From: an uncultured bacterium
GTDB taxonomy: Bacteria; Bacillota; Clostridia; Christensenellales; Borkfalkiaceae
Assembly: GCA_934871445.1 (NCBI GenBank)
Contig: CAKXBD010000029.1
Coordinates: 1-18,073, forward strand
Reading direction: 5' to 3'
DNA length: 18,073 nt
The notes beneath the pieces are model-generated. The model did no database searches and was not told the origin of the DNA. It worked only from the letters and a program-made list of their open reading frames with translations. Positions 7,830-15,909 of this stretch are shown here, piece by piece. The first letter of the stretch is position 1. The number at the start of each line of letters is the position of its first letter. Both the position numbers and the translations under genes were made by a program.

Positions 7830-9792
7830 GCGCTTCACCCCCCGCGATTCCCGCGTATTCGGATACTTTTTCCACAAAGTCCCGACAGGTAAAATCGGAA
7901 AGAATTTTTATTCCTCTCCCCGCGAGAAATTCGGTCACTTTCGCCGTAAACGGAACGTCCAATCCCAAGGCCGTAAGGCGGTCGGGCGAAAGAAACAACT
8001 CGCTCGGCGGCGCGGAAGCGATTACTTGTCCGTCGGAAAATACCGCCGCTCTCGAACAGTTCTCGCTGATCTCATCCATATCATGCGACACAATTATGAC
8101 GGTTTTACACCACTCTTTGTGAATTTTGTGTAAAAGTTGCATAATTTCTCGTTTTCCGAGGGGATCGAGTCCCGCGGCCGGTTCGTCCAAAACGAGAATT
8201 TCCGGTTTCGTAACGATGACGCCCGCAATCGCAACGCGGCGTTTCTGACCGCCCGAAAGCTCAAACGGAGAGCGGTTTTTCATTTCTTCGTAATCGAGCC
8301 CCACCGTCTCTAACGCTTCGCGCACCGCCTTTTTGACGTCCTCTTCCTTCGGCTCCTCTTTGGAAAAATTTTTGAGACCGAATGCTACATCCGCAAAAAC
8401 CGTCTCCGCAAACAACTGATACTCGGGATATTGGAAAACCATTCCCACTTTGCTGCGAAGCTCTCTGAAATCCGTCTTTTTGTCCGTCAAATCGTATCCG
8501 TCTACCGTCAGTTTTACCAAAGGCGGCGGAGCCTCCCCCTTTTTGAACTTTTTCGGTTTATATTTCTTTTCCGCCGTCGGAAGTTTTATCAGTGCATTGA
8601 GGTGTTGGACAAACGTGGATTTTCCGCTCCCCGTATGACCGATAATCCCGAAAAATTCGCCCGCTTCGATCGTGAGTTCCACTCCGTTCAGTGCCTGCGA
8701 GGCAAACGGAGACCCCGCATTATATATATAGCTCAGATTCCGACAGTCTATCCGTCCGACCGCCCCGTCTCTGTCTCTCGGCTGTTCCTCCCCTGCCCCT
8801 ATCGAAAGAACGTCCGTTTCCGCCGTTTTTGAAAAGTGCGCGTCCTCTGCGGAACTATTCCGTTGTCTGTTTTCGGAAAGCGGAATCTCCTCCGTGGGAA
8901 GACCTGCGTTCCCGTTTTCGGAAGAAGCGCCCCCCGCGGGAGAAACTGCCTTGCGCCGTTCTTCCAGCGCACAAAAAAGCTCTTCGCCCAACGCTTCGGG
9001 CGCGAGAACGTCCTTTATCGGCAATCCCCGCTTTCTCAAATCCCGACAAATCTGCACGGGGCGGGGAAGCGTGAGATTGAACGTCTCCAATTCGTCTTCC
9101 CGGCAGAGAATATCGGCGGGCTTTCCCTGCATGACGATTTCGCCGCGGTTCATGACGATGGCGCGGTCGGCGAGCATCGCTTCTTCGGGAAAATGCGTAA
9201 TGAGCAGCACCGTGATTTTTTCTTCTCGATTCAGCTTCAAAACGACGTCTATGACTTCCTTTCTGCCGCGGGGGTCGAGCATGGCCGTCGACTCGTCCAA
9301 AATCATGATTTTCGGTTTGAGTGCCAAAACGCCGGCGATTGCGATCCTCTGTTTTTGTCCGCCGGAAAGGCGGGAAGGCGTGGAATACCTGAACTCGGAC
9401 ATTCCCACCGCATCGAGGGCGAACGAGATCCGCCGACCGATTTCCTCCCGCGGTATGCCGATATTCTCGGGACCGAAAGCAATGTCGTCCTCGACGATAG
9501 AGGCGACCGTCTGATTATCGGGATTCTGGAACACGATGCCGACGTTCTTCCGTATCTCAAAGGTATTTTTGCCCTCGGCAGCGTCCAATCCCAATACGAA
9601 AATTTTTCCGTCGGACGGGGATAAAAGTCCGTCGACAAGCCGCGCCAGCGTGGATTTCCCGCTGCCGTTATGCCCCAATACCGCGACGAATTCGCCCTCT
9701 TCCACCGAAAAACTTACGTCCCGCAGCGCGAAGGAATCTTTTTCCTCACCGCCGTATGAAAAATTTACTTTTTCAAATTTGATCGCTTCCAT
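7822..9792 (-). CDS. ecfA1-ecfA2: Fused EcfA1-EcfA2: two ECF transporter ATPases in one polypeptide
   Basis: ATP-hydrolysing part of the ECF transporter. Most Firmicutes encode two proteins, EcfA1 and EcfA2; here one uninterrupted 656-residue frame carries both. Domain 1 (about 1-280) is EcfA1-like: Walker A GHNGSGKST (40-48), Q-loop FQNPDNQ (88-94), signature LSGGQ (142-146), Walker B IMILDE then ST (162-169), H-loop H200. A low-complexity linker of about 65 residues (283-346) joins it to domain 2 (348-656), which is EcfA2-like: Walker A GHTGSGKST (385-393), Q-loop FQYPEYQLF, LSGGQ (512-516), Walker B ILVLDE then PAAGLDP (532-543), H570. All catalytic motifs in both halves are intact. The preferred start is the ATG at 9792, where EcfA1 homology begins. 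An in-frame ATG at 9855 would add 21 residues without family likeness and has a poorly spaced ribosome site. Confidence 0.95.
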   Translation of the reverse strand: MEAIKFEKVNFSYGGEEKDSFALRDVSFSVEEGEFVAVLGHNGSGKSTLARLVDGLLSPSDGKIFVLGLDAAEGKNTFEIRKNVGIVFQNPDNQTVASIVEDDIAFGPENIGIPREEIGRRISFALDAVGMSEFRYSTPSRLSGGQKQRIAIAGVLALKPKIMILDESTAMLDPRGRKEVIDVVLKLNREEKITVLLITHFPEEAMLADRAIVMNRGEIVMQGKPADILCREDELETFNLTLPRPVQICRDLRKRGLPIKDVLAPEALGEELFCALEERRKAVSPAGGASSENGNAGLPTEEIPLSENRQRNSSAEDAHFSKTAETDVLSIGAGEEQPRDRDGAVGRIDCRNLSYIYNAGSPFASQALNGVELTIEAGEFFGIIGHTGSGKSTFVQHLNALIKLPTAEKKYKPKKFKKGEAPPPLVKLTVDGYDLTDKKTDFRELRSKVGMVFQYPEYQLFAETVFADVAFGLKNFSKEEPKEEDVKKAVREALETVGLDYEEMKNRSPFELSGGQKRRVAIAGVIVTKPEILVLDEPAAGLDPLGKREIMQLLHKIHKEWCKTVIIVSHDMDEISENCSRAAVFSDGQVIASAPPSELFLSPDRLTALGLDVPFTAKVTEFLAGRGIKILSDFTCRDFVEKVSEYAGIAGGEAHA

Positions 9793-9855
9793 AATTTCGT
9801 TTTTTCCGTTCTTCAAAATCCGCGCCGTCGTCCCTTCGCCACAAATTTCATACAT

Positions 9856-9942
9856 GCCTTTAAGGCGGTCGACCCGTTACCCCGAAATTTCGGGAGGCGA
9901 CCGCCGCAAAAAACGTCTTGCGGACCTTACTGTTTATATACC
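9856..9942 (-). promoter_or_regulatory. Structured 5' leader of the ecf operon
   Basis: Between the predicted transcript start (about 9942) and the coding region, the minus-strand RNA can form CCGCAA/TTGCGG (9905-9926). It can also form an 8-bp stem, GGCGGTCG (9864-9871) with CGACCGCC (9898-9905), that encloses the 14-nt palindrome CCCGAAATTTCGGG (9881-9894). A further short palindrome, GCCTTTAAGGC (9856-9866), shares bases with the outer stem, so the two are mutually exclusive. No poly-U follows, so it is not a simple terminator. I do not recognise a known riboswitch class. Confidence 0.45.
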
Positions 9943-9947
9943 TTATT

Positions 9948-9976
9948 ATTATAGCAAATTTTTTTCGTCAATACAA
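9948..9976 (-). promoter_or_regulatory. Extended -10 promoter for the ecf-truA operon
   Basis: On the minus strand, -35 TTGTAT (9976-9971), a 17-nt spacer and -10 TATAAT (9953-9948) preceded by TGC, an extended -10 element. The transcript would have a leader of about 150 nt before the ATG at 9792. Confidence 0.75.
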
Positions 9977-10122
9977 TGAAAATAAGGTGAAATTCTATTT
10001 TTCCGACAATTTTTTTTCCGTGCGTCGGACGCTATACCCGAAATCTGCCCCGCATAAACACCTCGAAAAGAATTTTACACGTATTTTACACCAATTTCTT
10101 TTGATTTTTGTGCGTTTTGGTA

Positions 10123-10151
10123 TTGACTTAAACGAAAAAAGAAAGTATAAT
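10123..10151 (+). promoter_or_regulatory. Sigma-A promoter for pyruvate:ferredoxin oxidoreductase
   Basis: TTGACT (10123-10128), a 17-nt spacer and TATAAT (10146-10151), a near-perfect consensus. The leader to the ATG at 10262 is about 100 nt. Just upstream, ATTTTACAC occurs twice, 11 bp apart (10072-10080 and 10083-10091), a spacing of one helical turn that could mark a regulator site. Confidence 0.85.
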
Positions 10152-10261
10152 ATTATCGTATGTGAAACAGAGCGGACTTCGACGAATTATTTTTTCCTCT
10201 TCGGAACGATGCGCCGTGGCTCGCCCAATGATACACGAATTATATAAACGGAGGCTTTTGG

Positions 10262-13200
10262 ATGAAAAAAATGACCATCGACGGCAATACCGCCGCGTCG
10301 CACGTAGCGTACGCATTCTCGGAAGTTGCCGCCATCTACCCCATCACTCCCTCTTCGCCTATGGCGGAATCCGCCGACGAATGGGCTACTGCCCACAGGA
10401 CCAATATGTGGGGACAACCCCTTAAAATCGCCGAAATGCAGTCGGAAGGCGGCGCCGCAGGCGCTGTGCACGGCTCCCTTTCGGCAGGAGCTTTGACGAC
10501 CACCTACACGGCGTCTCAGGGACTTCTCCTCATGATTCCCAACATGTATAAGATTTCCGGCGAATTGCTGCCCATGGTCATGCACGTTTCCGCGCGTGCC
10601 CTCGCCGCACACTCGCTGAACATCTTCGGAGATCATTCCGACGTCATGGCTTGCCGTCAGACGGGATTTGCCATGCTCGCGTCATCTTCCGTTCAGGAAG
10701 TCATGGATCTCGCCCTCGTCGCGCATCTCGCCACTTTGAAATCCAGCGTGCCTTTCCTGCATTTCTTCGACGGGTTCAGAACCTCCCACGAATATTCCAA
10801 AGTGGACGGCTTTGACGAATCGAACAACTATGCCGAAATCAAGGCGCTGTTCGATAAGCTCGGCATGCAAAAATATGTAGACGACTTCAAGGCCCGCGCG
10901 CTCAATCCCGAACACCCCGTTCAAAAGGGTACCGCACAGAACGGCGACACCTACTTCCAAAACAGAGAAACGGCAAACTCCTACTATCAGGCCGTTCCCG
11001 AAATCGTTTCCGAAATGATGAAAGTCGTTTCCGATTACACGGGCAGAAGCTATCATCTGTTCGACTATGTGGGTGCCCCCGATGCCGAAGAAGTCATCGT
11101 CGTCATGGGCTCCGGCGCAGAGACCATCGAGGAATCTATCAACAAGCTGAACGCACAGGGCAAAAAATACGGCGTTTTGAAAGTCCGCCTGTATCGTCCC
11201 TTCGATGCCTCAGCTTTCGTCGATGCAATCCCCGCGTCCTGTAAAAAATTGGCCGTCCTCGACAGAACGAAGGAACCCGGCTCCCTCGGCGAGCCCCTCT
11301 ATCTCGACGTATGCGCCGCGCTCCTCGAAAAAGGACGCAATGACATCAAAGTGTACGGCGGAAGATACGGACTCGGCTCCAAAGAATTCACCCCTACCAT
11401 GGTGCGTTCCGTCTATAAAAACCTCGAAGCAAAAGAGCCGAAAAATCATTTCACCGTCGGCATTTACGAGGACGTCACGAACTCTTCCCTCGATTTCTCG
11501 GAAAAATTTGACGCGGCGCCCGCGGGTTCTACTTCCTGTAAATTCTACGGACTCGGCTCCGACGGTACGGTCGGCTCTAACAAGAATACCGTCAAAATTA
11601 TCGGCGATCATACCGACAAATACGTACAGGCGTATTTCTTCTACGATTCCAAAAAATCGGGCGGCATCACCGTTTCTCATTTAAGATTCGGCGACAAACC
11701 CATTCAGTCGGAATACCTCATCGACGCGGCCGACTTCATCGCCTGCCACAATCCTTCCTATGTGACCCGCTATGACATGGTCAGCGACCTCAAAGAAGGC
11801 GGCTCCTTCCTGCTCAACAGCGAATGGACAACCCTCGAAGCGCTCGAAAAAGAGCTTCCCGCGAAAATGAAGAACATGCTCGCGAAAAAGCACGCGAATC
11901 TGTACGTCATCGACGCCATTAAAATTGCGGGCGAGCTCGGACTGCGCGGAAAGACCTCCACGATTTTACAGTCCGCTTTCTTCTGCATCAACCGTCAGAT
12001 CATGCCCTACGAAAGCGCGGATCCCAACGACAAGAATACCGCCGTGGCGCTCATGAAATACATGGCCTACAAGTCCTTCTCGAGAAAGGGCGACGCGATC
12101 GTTCAGATGAACTATAATGCGATCGATTCCGCCAAGGCTAACCTCGTGAAAATCGATATTCCCGCTTCCTGGGCCACCACGACCGAAGGTGCGGAAATGG
12201 TAAAACTTGCGGACAACGAATACTTCCGCAACGTCGTAGCGCCTATTCTCGCACTCGAAGGCGATAAACTGCCTTCCTCCGCATTCAATGCGGACGGTTC
12301 CGTTCCCACGGGTACGACGAAGTTCGAAAAGCGCGGCGTCGCTGTTCTCGTTCCCGAATGGAATATCGAAAAATGTATTCAGTGCGCACAGTGCTCTTTC
12401 GTCTGCCCTCACGCGACCATTCGTCCCTATCTCGTAGCGGAGGGAACTCAAACGCCCGCCGACTTCAAGACCAAGCCCGCCCTTCAAGCGAAAGGTTACG
12501 GTTTCCGTATTCAGGTTTCCCCGCTCGACTGTATGGGTTGCGGCGTCTGCGCGGACGTCTGTCCCGTGAATCAGAAGGCGACGAACGATGCCATCAAAGC
12601 AGGGGCAAAGAAGGCCGATCCTGCGGCTTGCGCGCTCAATATGGTTCCGCTCGAAAAGATTTCCGCTCGCGAAGAAGCGAATTGGGAATTTGCGCAGGAA
12701 CTGCCTTACGCGCCCAAAGACGTTACGGCTAAATTTGCGGACGTCAAAAAATCGCAGTTCTCTCAGCCGTTGTTTGAGTTCTCCGGCGCTTGCGCGGGCT
12801 GCGGAGAAACGCCTTATGTCAAGGTGCTCACACAGCTGTTCGGCGACCGCATGATCATCGCCAATGCGACGGGTTGTTCCTCCATTTATGGCGGCTCCTC
12901 CCCTACGTGTCCTTATACCAAGAACAAGGACGGTCATGGCCCCGCTTGGGCAAACTCCCTGTTCGAGGACAATGCGGAATACGGTTATGGCATGAGTCTC
13001 GCCTATAAAGCAAGAAGAAACGCCTTGAAAGATAAAGTTGCCGCTTTGGCTGAAAAATGGACTGCGTGGGCGGAAGGCAAGGCCGCTTGTGAAAAATGGA
13101 TTGAAAATATCGACGACGCGGAAGGCAGCAAGACTGCGGCCGCAGAACTCGTCAAGTGCCTCGAAAACTGCAAGGAGTGCGGCTGCGAAGCGGACGAACT

Positions 13201-13882
13201 CGCAAAAGAAGTCTATAAGGACAAAGACTGTCTCGTGAAGAAATCCTTCTGGATCATCGGCGGCGACGGTTGGGCATACGATATCGGCTACGGCGGACTC
13301 GATCACGTCATCGCTTCCGGCGAGGACGTCAACATTCTCGTCTTGGATACCGAAGTTTATTCCAACACGGGCGGACAGGCGTCTAAATCTACCCCCATCG
13401 CGGCAGTCGCTAAGTTCGCGGCAGGAGGCAAGAGAGTGAAGAAAAAGGATCTCGGCATGATTGCGACCTCCTACGGCTACGTATATGTAGCGCAGTGCTC
13501 TATGGGTTCCGATAAGGCGCAGTTTGTAAAGGCGCTCAAAGAGGCGGAGGCTTATCACGGACCTTCCCTCATTATCTGCTACGCTCCTTGTATCAACCAC
13601 GGTATCAACATGGGTAAATCTCAGACCGAGGAAAAGAATGCCGTCGACTGCGGGTATTGGCAGCTCTACAGATATAATCCCCTGTTGACCGAAAAAGGAG
13701 AAAATCCTTTCACGCTCGATTCCAAGGATCCCACGGGAGATTATCAGGCATTCTTACAGGGCGAAGTCCGTTATGCTTCCCTGAAAAAGACCGAGCCTGC
13801 TTTGGCAGAAGAACTTTACAAGGAAACGGAAGCGGCTTCCAAAGAACGTTTGGCAAACTACAAAAAAATGGCCGGAAAGTAA
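10262..13882 (+). CDS. nifJ: Pyruvate:ferredoxin (flavodoxin) oxidoreductase, single-chain type
   Basis: Oxidatively decarboxylates pyruvate to acetyl-CoA and CO2, passing electrons to ferredoxin or flavodoxin. It is a central enzyme of anaerobic fermentation. The 1206 residues match the fused homodimeric form. The N-terminal domain shows the pyruvate-binding YPITPSSPMAE (26-36). The ferredoxin-like insert has two 4Fe-4S motifs: C705, C708, C711, C715 and C757, C760, C763, C767. The TPP domain begins with the proximal cluster pair C844 and C847 (CAGCGETPYV) and contains GDGWAYDIGYGG (from 1001) and NTGGQ (1035-1039). GGAGG lies 7 nt before the ATG. It is monocistronic, between its own consensus promoter and a strong terminator. 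The codon bias towards C-ending codons suggests high expression. Confidence 0.98.
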   Translation: MKKMTIDGNTAASHVAYAFSEVAAIYPITPSSPMAESADEWATAHRTNMWGQPLKIAEMQSEGGAAGAVHGSLSAGALTTTYTASQGLLLMIPNMYKISGELLPMVMHVSARALAAHSLNIFGDHSDVMACRQTGFAMLASSSVQEVMDLALVAHLATLKSSVPFLHFFDGFRTSHEYSKVDGFDESNNYAEIKALFDKLGMQKYVDDFKARALNPEHPVQKGTAQNGDTYFQNRETANSYYQAVPEIVSEMMKVVSDYTGRSYHLFDYVGAPDAEEVIVVMGSGAETIEESINKLNAQGKKYGVLKVRLYRPFDASAFVDAIPASCKKLAVLDRTKEPGSLGEPLYLDVCAALLEKGRNDIKVYGGRYGLGSKEFTPTMVRSVYKNLEAKEPKNHFTVGIYEDVTNSSLDFSEKFDAAPAGSTSCKFYGLGSDGTVGSNKNTVKIIGDHTDKYVQAYFFYDSKKSGGITVSHLRFGDKPIQSEYLIDAADFIACHNPSYVTRYDMVSDLKEGGSFLLNSEWTTLEALEKELPAKMKNMLAKKHANLYVIDAIKIAGELGLRGKTSTILQSAFFCINRQIMPYESADPNDKNTAVALMKYMAYKSFSRKGDAIVQMNYNAIDSAKANLVKIDIPASWATTTEGAEMVKLADNEYFRNVVAPILALEGDKLPSSAFNADGSVPTGTTKFEKRGVAVLVPEWNIEKCIQCAQCSFVCPHATIRPYLVAEGTQTPADFKTKPALQAKGYGFRIQVSPLDCMGCGVCADVCPVNQKATNDAIKAGAKKADPAACALNMVPLEKISAREEANWEFAQELPYAPKDVTAKFADVKKSQFSQPLFEFSGACAGCGETPYVKVLTQLFGDRMIIANATGCSSIYGGSSPTCPYTKNKDGHGPAWANSLFEDNAEYGYGMSLAYKARRNALKDKVAALAEKWTAWAEGKAACEKWIENIDDAEGSKTAAAELVKCLENCKECGCEADELAKEVYKDKDCLVKKSFWIIGGDGWAYDIGYGGLDHVIASGEDVNILVLDTEVYSNTGGQASKSTPIAAVAKFAAGGKRVKKKDLGMIATSYGYVYVAQCSMGSDKAQFVKALKEAEAYHGPSLIICYAPCINHGINMGKSQTEEKNAVDCGYWQLYRYNPLLTEKGENPFTLDSKDPTGDYQAFLQGEVRYASLKKTEPALAEELYKETEAASKERLANYKKMAGK

Positions 13883-13900
13883 TGTCTTTTCAGAATGAAT

Positions 13901-13940
13901 AAAACACAGCTCCGTCGGGAAACCGATGGAGCTGTGTTTT
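13901..13940 (+). terminator. Strong bidirectional terminator after nifJ
   Basis: An 18-bp stem with one G-U wobble (13901-13918 with 13923-13940) is capped by a GAAA tetraloop and flanked by A and T runs. It ends nifJ on the plus strand and can also end the small lipoprotein gene on the minus strand, whose stop is 24 nt away. Confidence 0.93.
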
Positions 13941-13964
13941 TCTATATATTATATAATCTTACCC

Positions 13965-14273
13965 TCAATAGAAATCCGTCCAATTATCTTCTTCGTCGGG
14001 GAAATCGGGATTAGTATGCTCTGAATCGGATTGAGAAGCAGAGGAATCAACCGAAATAGAAACCGAATCGGAAAAAGCGTCCGAGGACGGAGACGAATTC
14101 GGAGCACTCGGATTGGTTCCCGAAGAAAACGAATCTTCCGGAACGGTCGCAGACGGTTCCGAAGAGGAAAGCGGCGAAGAGTCGCGAACGTCCCACGTCG
14201 CACAAGCGACGAAAATCCCGAACGTCAATACGGATAAAGCGATAATCCATCCTAACTTTTTAACTTTTTTCAT
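13965..14273 (-). CDS. Small serine-rich putative lipoprotein
   Basis: 102 residues with no recognised family. The N terminus is a lipoprotein-type signal: basic start MKKVKK, a hydrophobic run of about 15 residues, then FVAC at 21-24, an acceptable lipobox with C24 as the lipidation site. The rest is a low-complexity, serine/proline/aspartate-rich, probably disordered chain that ends very acidic (DFPDEEDNWTDFY). It could be a surface spacer or a short secreted tether; no domain is visible. GGGAG lies 9 nt before the ATG, and a perfect consensus promoter precedes it. It is transcribed divergently from the glycosyltransferase. The good promoter and ribosome site make it a real gene despite the low-complexity sequence. 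Confidence 0.8.
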   Translation of the reverse strand: MKKVKKLGWIIALSVLTFGIFVACATWDVRDSSPLSSSEPSATVPEDSFSSGTNPSAPNSSPSSDAFSDSVSISVDSSASQSDSEHTNPDFPDEEDNWTDFY

Positions 14274-14301
14274 CTATTTTTTCTCCCGAATGACTAATTC
14301 T

Positions 14302-14330
14302 ATTATACGATAAAATATTATTTTTGTCAA
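14302..14330 (-). promoter_or_regulatory. Perfect consensus promoter for the small lipoprotein gene
   Basis: On the minus strand, TTGACA (14330-14325), a 17-nt spacer and TATAAT (14307-14302), an exact sigma-A consensus placed about 30 nt before the start codon. Confidence 0.9.
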
Positions 14331-14357
14331 CGATTGAGGCAAATCTCCCTCGTATTC

Positions 14358-14386
14358 TTGACAAATAGAAGTCAAATGTTTATAAT
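14358..14386 (+). promoter_or_regulatory. Perfect consensus promoter for the glycosyltransferase gene
   Basis: TTGACA (14358-14363), a 17-nt spacer and TATAAT (14381-14386), an exact consensus, divergent from the lipoprotein promoter with their -35 boxes only 27 nt apart. A shared regulator site would fit in that gap, but I see none. Confidence 0.9.
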
Positions 14387-14423
14387 TAAAAACAACGGTT
14401 AAGATTCTCTATAAGGAAAGAAT

Positions 14424-15593
14424 ATGAAAATTGCAATTATTTGTGACGTACCCTTAAAAGAAAATAACGGTACGGCAATCGCAGCTCTGAATTTAATACG
14501 TTTTTTGAAAAAACGCGGACATTCCCTTATAATCGTATGTCCCGAATCGGATATTCCCAAGATGGAAGACGAAATACGTGTTCCCAAAATCAACTTCCTG
14601 TTTCTCAACGGATATGTAGAAAAAAACGGCGTCACCTTGGCGCGACCGGAAAAAAAGATTTTGAAAAAAGTCATCGAAAATGTGGACGTGGTACATTTGC
14701 TGGTTCCGTTTTCTCTTTCGAGAGCAGCAGTAAAAATAGCGCGCTCTCTCGGAGTTCCCATCACGGCAAGTTTTCATTGTCAGGCAGAAAATGTATCCAA
14801 TCACATCAAACTGATGAATAATCAGTGGTTCAATGAACAGGTCTATAAAAATTTTTACCGTGCTGTTTATCGATATTGTGATTGCGTACACTATCCTACT
14901 CAATTTATCCGAAATGTATTTGAAAATTCGACCGGTCCCACCAATGGATTTGTCATTTCTAACGGCGTCAATCCGCTTTTTTTATCTCGGCAGAAATGTG
15001 TGGAAAGACCCAGAGAGTATCAAGATCGATTTATTGTTCTTTGTTCGGGCAGATATTCTCAGGAAAAAGCACAACATATTTTAATAGAAGCGGTAAAATT
15101 TTCAAAATATGCCGAAAAACTACAATTAATTTTTGCCGGAGACGGTCCCTATAAGGAAAAATTGAAGAAACAAGCCTCAGAACTTCCCCTGCCGCCTCTC
15201 TTTCGTTTTTTCGGACGTGAAGAATTGGCCGAGGTTATTTCCTATGCCGATTTATATGTCCATACCGCGGAAATCGAGATCGAATCCGTCGCCTGTCTCG
15301 AAGCGATTTGCGGCGGATTACTTCCTATTATCGCGGATTCTCCTCGGAGTGCAACACGATATTTTGCATTGACGCAAAATAATTTGTTCCGCTATGACTC
15401 TCCCCAAGAGCTTTCTAAAAAGATAGATTACTGGATAGAACACGAGGAAGAAAAAAGAATTTGTCTCGAAAAATATTTCGATTTCTCTCAAAAATTTGCC
15501 TTGGACGAATGTATGAAACAAATGGAAGAAATGCTATTCCTCGCCGCGAACCACGGAAAATCGGATTCTGAAAATTTTGATTCGGCGCGCTGA
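14424..15593 (+). CDS. GT-B fold glycosyltransferase, family 4 type
   Basis: Transfers a sugar from a nucleotide donor to a lipid or polysaccharide acceptor. The 389 residues match the family. The N-terminal Rossmann domain starts MKIAIICDVP with the glycine loop NNGTA (14-18). The C-terminal domain has ISNGV (178-182), GRYSQEKAQH (209-218), AGDGPY (238-243) and the donor-site E-x7-E pair E285/E293 within HTAEIEIESVACLEA. The overall layout resembles the diacylglycerol glucosyltransferase and MshA-like branches, so a glycolipid or cell-wall glycan product is plausible; the exact substrate cannot be read. AAGGA lies a few bases before the ATG. It is more AT-rich than the operons to its left. 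It appears monocistronic; no terminator is obvious directly after the stop. Confidence 0.93.
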   Translation: MKIAIICDVPLKENNGTAIAALNLIRFLKKRGHSLIIVCPESDIPKMEDEIRVPKINFLFLNGYVEKNGVTLARPEKKILKKVIENVDVVHLLVPFSLSRAAVKIARSLGVPITASFHCQAENVSNHIKLMNNQWFNEQVYKNFYRAVYRYCDCVHYPTQFIRNVFENSTGPTNGFVISNGVNPLFLSRQKCVERPREYQDRFIVLCSGRYSQEKAQHILIEAVKFSKYAEKLQLIFAGDGPYKEKLKKQASELPLPPLFRFFGREELAEVISYADLYVHTAEIEIESVACLEAICGGLLPIIADSPRSATRYFALTQNNLFRYDSPQELSKKIDYWIEHEEEKRICLEKYFDFSQKFALDECMKQMEEMLFLAANHGKSDSENFDSAR

Positions 15594-15677
15594 CTTTCTC
15601 CATTTCAATAAATTGAACGTTTTATATATTTTTTATTGACTTTTTCAGAAAATATCTCGTTTTTTTATAGAAATCGA

Positions 15678-15706
15678 TTGACATAAAAGAAAAATTATGA
15701 TAAAAT
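15678..15706 (+). promoter_or_regulatory. Promoter for a short orphan transcript
   Basis: TTGACA (15678-15683), a 17-nt spacer and TAAAAT (15701-15706). No full-length gene follows before the terminator at 15761-15802. Confidence 0.65.
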
Positions 15707-15712
15707 TAAAAA

Positions 15713-15806
15713 GAATTAAGAGCTAATGAAAATATTTTCTTTTGCCTATACTCCCAAGTAAAAATTGGAGGGCAGAACGTCAATGTTCTGTCCTCCAATT
15801 TTATTT
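15713..15806 (+). ncRNA. Candidate short RNA of about 90 nt, unknown class
   Basis: Defined only by a good promoter upstream and a strong intrinsic terminator downstream. Within it, ATG at 15726 opens an 11-codon frame ending TAA at 15759-15761, with a weak AAGAG ribosome site, so it could be a mini-ORF or leader peptide. No downstream plus-strand gene exists for it to attenuate. I recognise no known RNA family. Confidence 0.35.
15761..15802 (+). terminator. Strong intrinsic terminator
   Basis: An 18-bp stem with one G-U wobble (AAAATTGGAGG arm at 15761-15778 with 15785-15802) and a 6-nt loop, followed by TATTTTC. It would end the short RNA and any read-through from the glycosyltransferase gene. 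Confidence 0.88.
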
Positions 15807-15814
15807 TCAATAAT

Positions 15815-15850
15815 AAAAAACCGACAAGGATTCTTCAAAAATCCCTGCCG
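15815..15850 (-). terminator. Terminator of the tRNA-Val gene remnant
   Basis: In minus-strand RNA, an 11-bp stem (15850-15840 with 15832-15822), including two G-U wobbles, is followed by a U run (15820-15815). On the plus strand the wobbles become A-C mismatches, so it works only on the minus strand. It lies 8 nt past the tRNA CCA end, so it is the tRNA's native terminator. Confidence 0.8.
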
Positions 15851-15858
15851 ATAATTTT

Positions 15859-15904
15859 TGGTGGTCTCGTTGGGGCTCGAACCCAAGACCTCATGCATGT
15901 GAAG
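15859..15904 (-). tRNA. tRNA-Val(CAC) 3' half only; probable attachment-site scar
   Basis: Reading the minus strand from 15904: anticodon loop TTCACAT (15903-15897, anticodon CAC, valine), 3' anticodon strand GCATG, variable loop AGGTC, T stem TTGGG, T loop TTCGAGC, T stem CCCAA, acceptor strand CGAGACC, discriminator A and encoded CCA (15861-15859). The matching 5' half (acceptor GGTCTCG, D arm, CATGC) is absent: homology stops one base before the anticodon loop. A native terminator follows. This is the pattern left when an element integrates in the anticodon/3' region of a tRNA gene; the restored full tRNA would then lie beyond the right edge. Confidence 0.85.
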
Positions 15905-15909
15905 TCGAT

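Noticed and set aside
8103..8135. TTTTACAC ... GTGTAAAA inverted repeat resembling an operator
   Set aside because: Lies within the ecfA2 coding part and is explained by Lys/His codons.
9948..9971. TTGACG as the -35 of the ecf promoter
   Set aside because: It would be only 12 nt from the -10; TTGTAT at 17 nt plus the extended TGC fits much better.
11966..13600. 544-codon minus-strand frame opposite nifJ
   Set aside because: Antisense shadow of the well-supported nifJ, arising from its codon bias; no domain visible.
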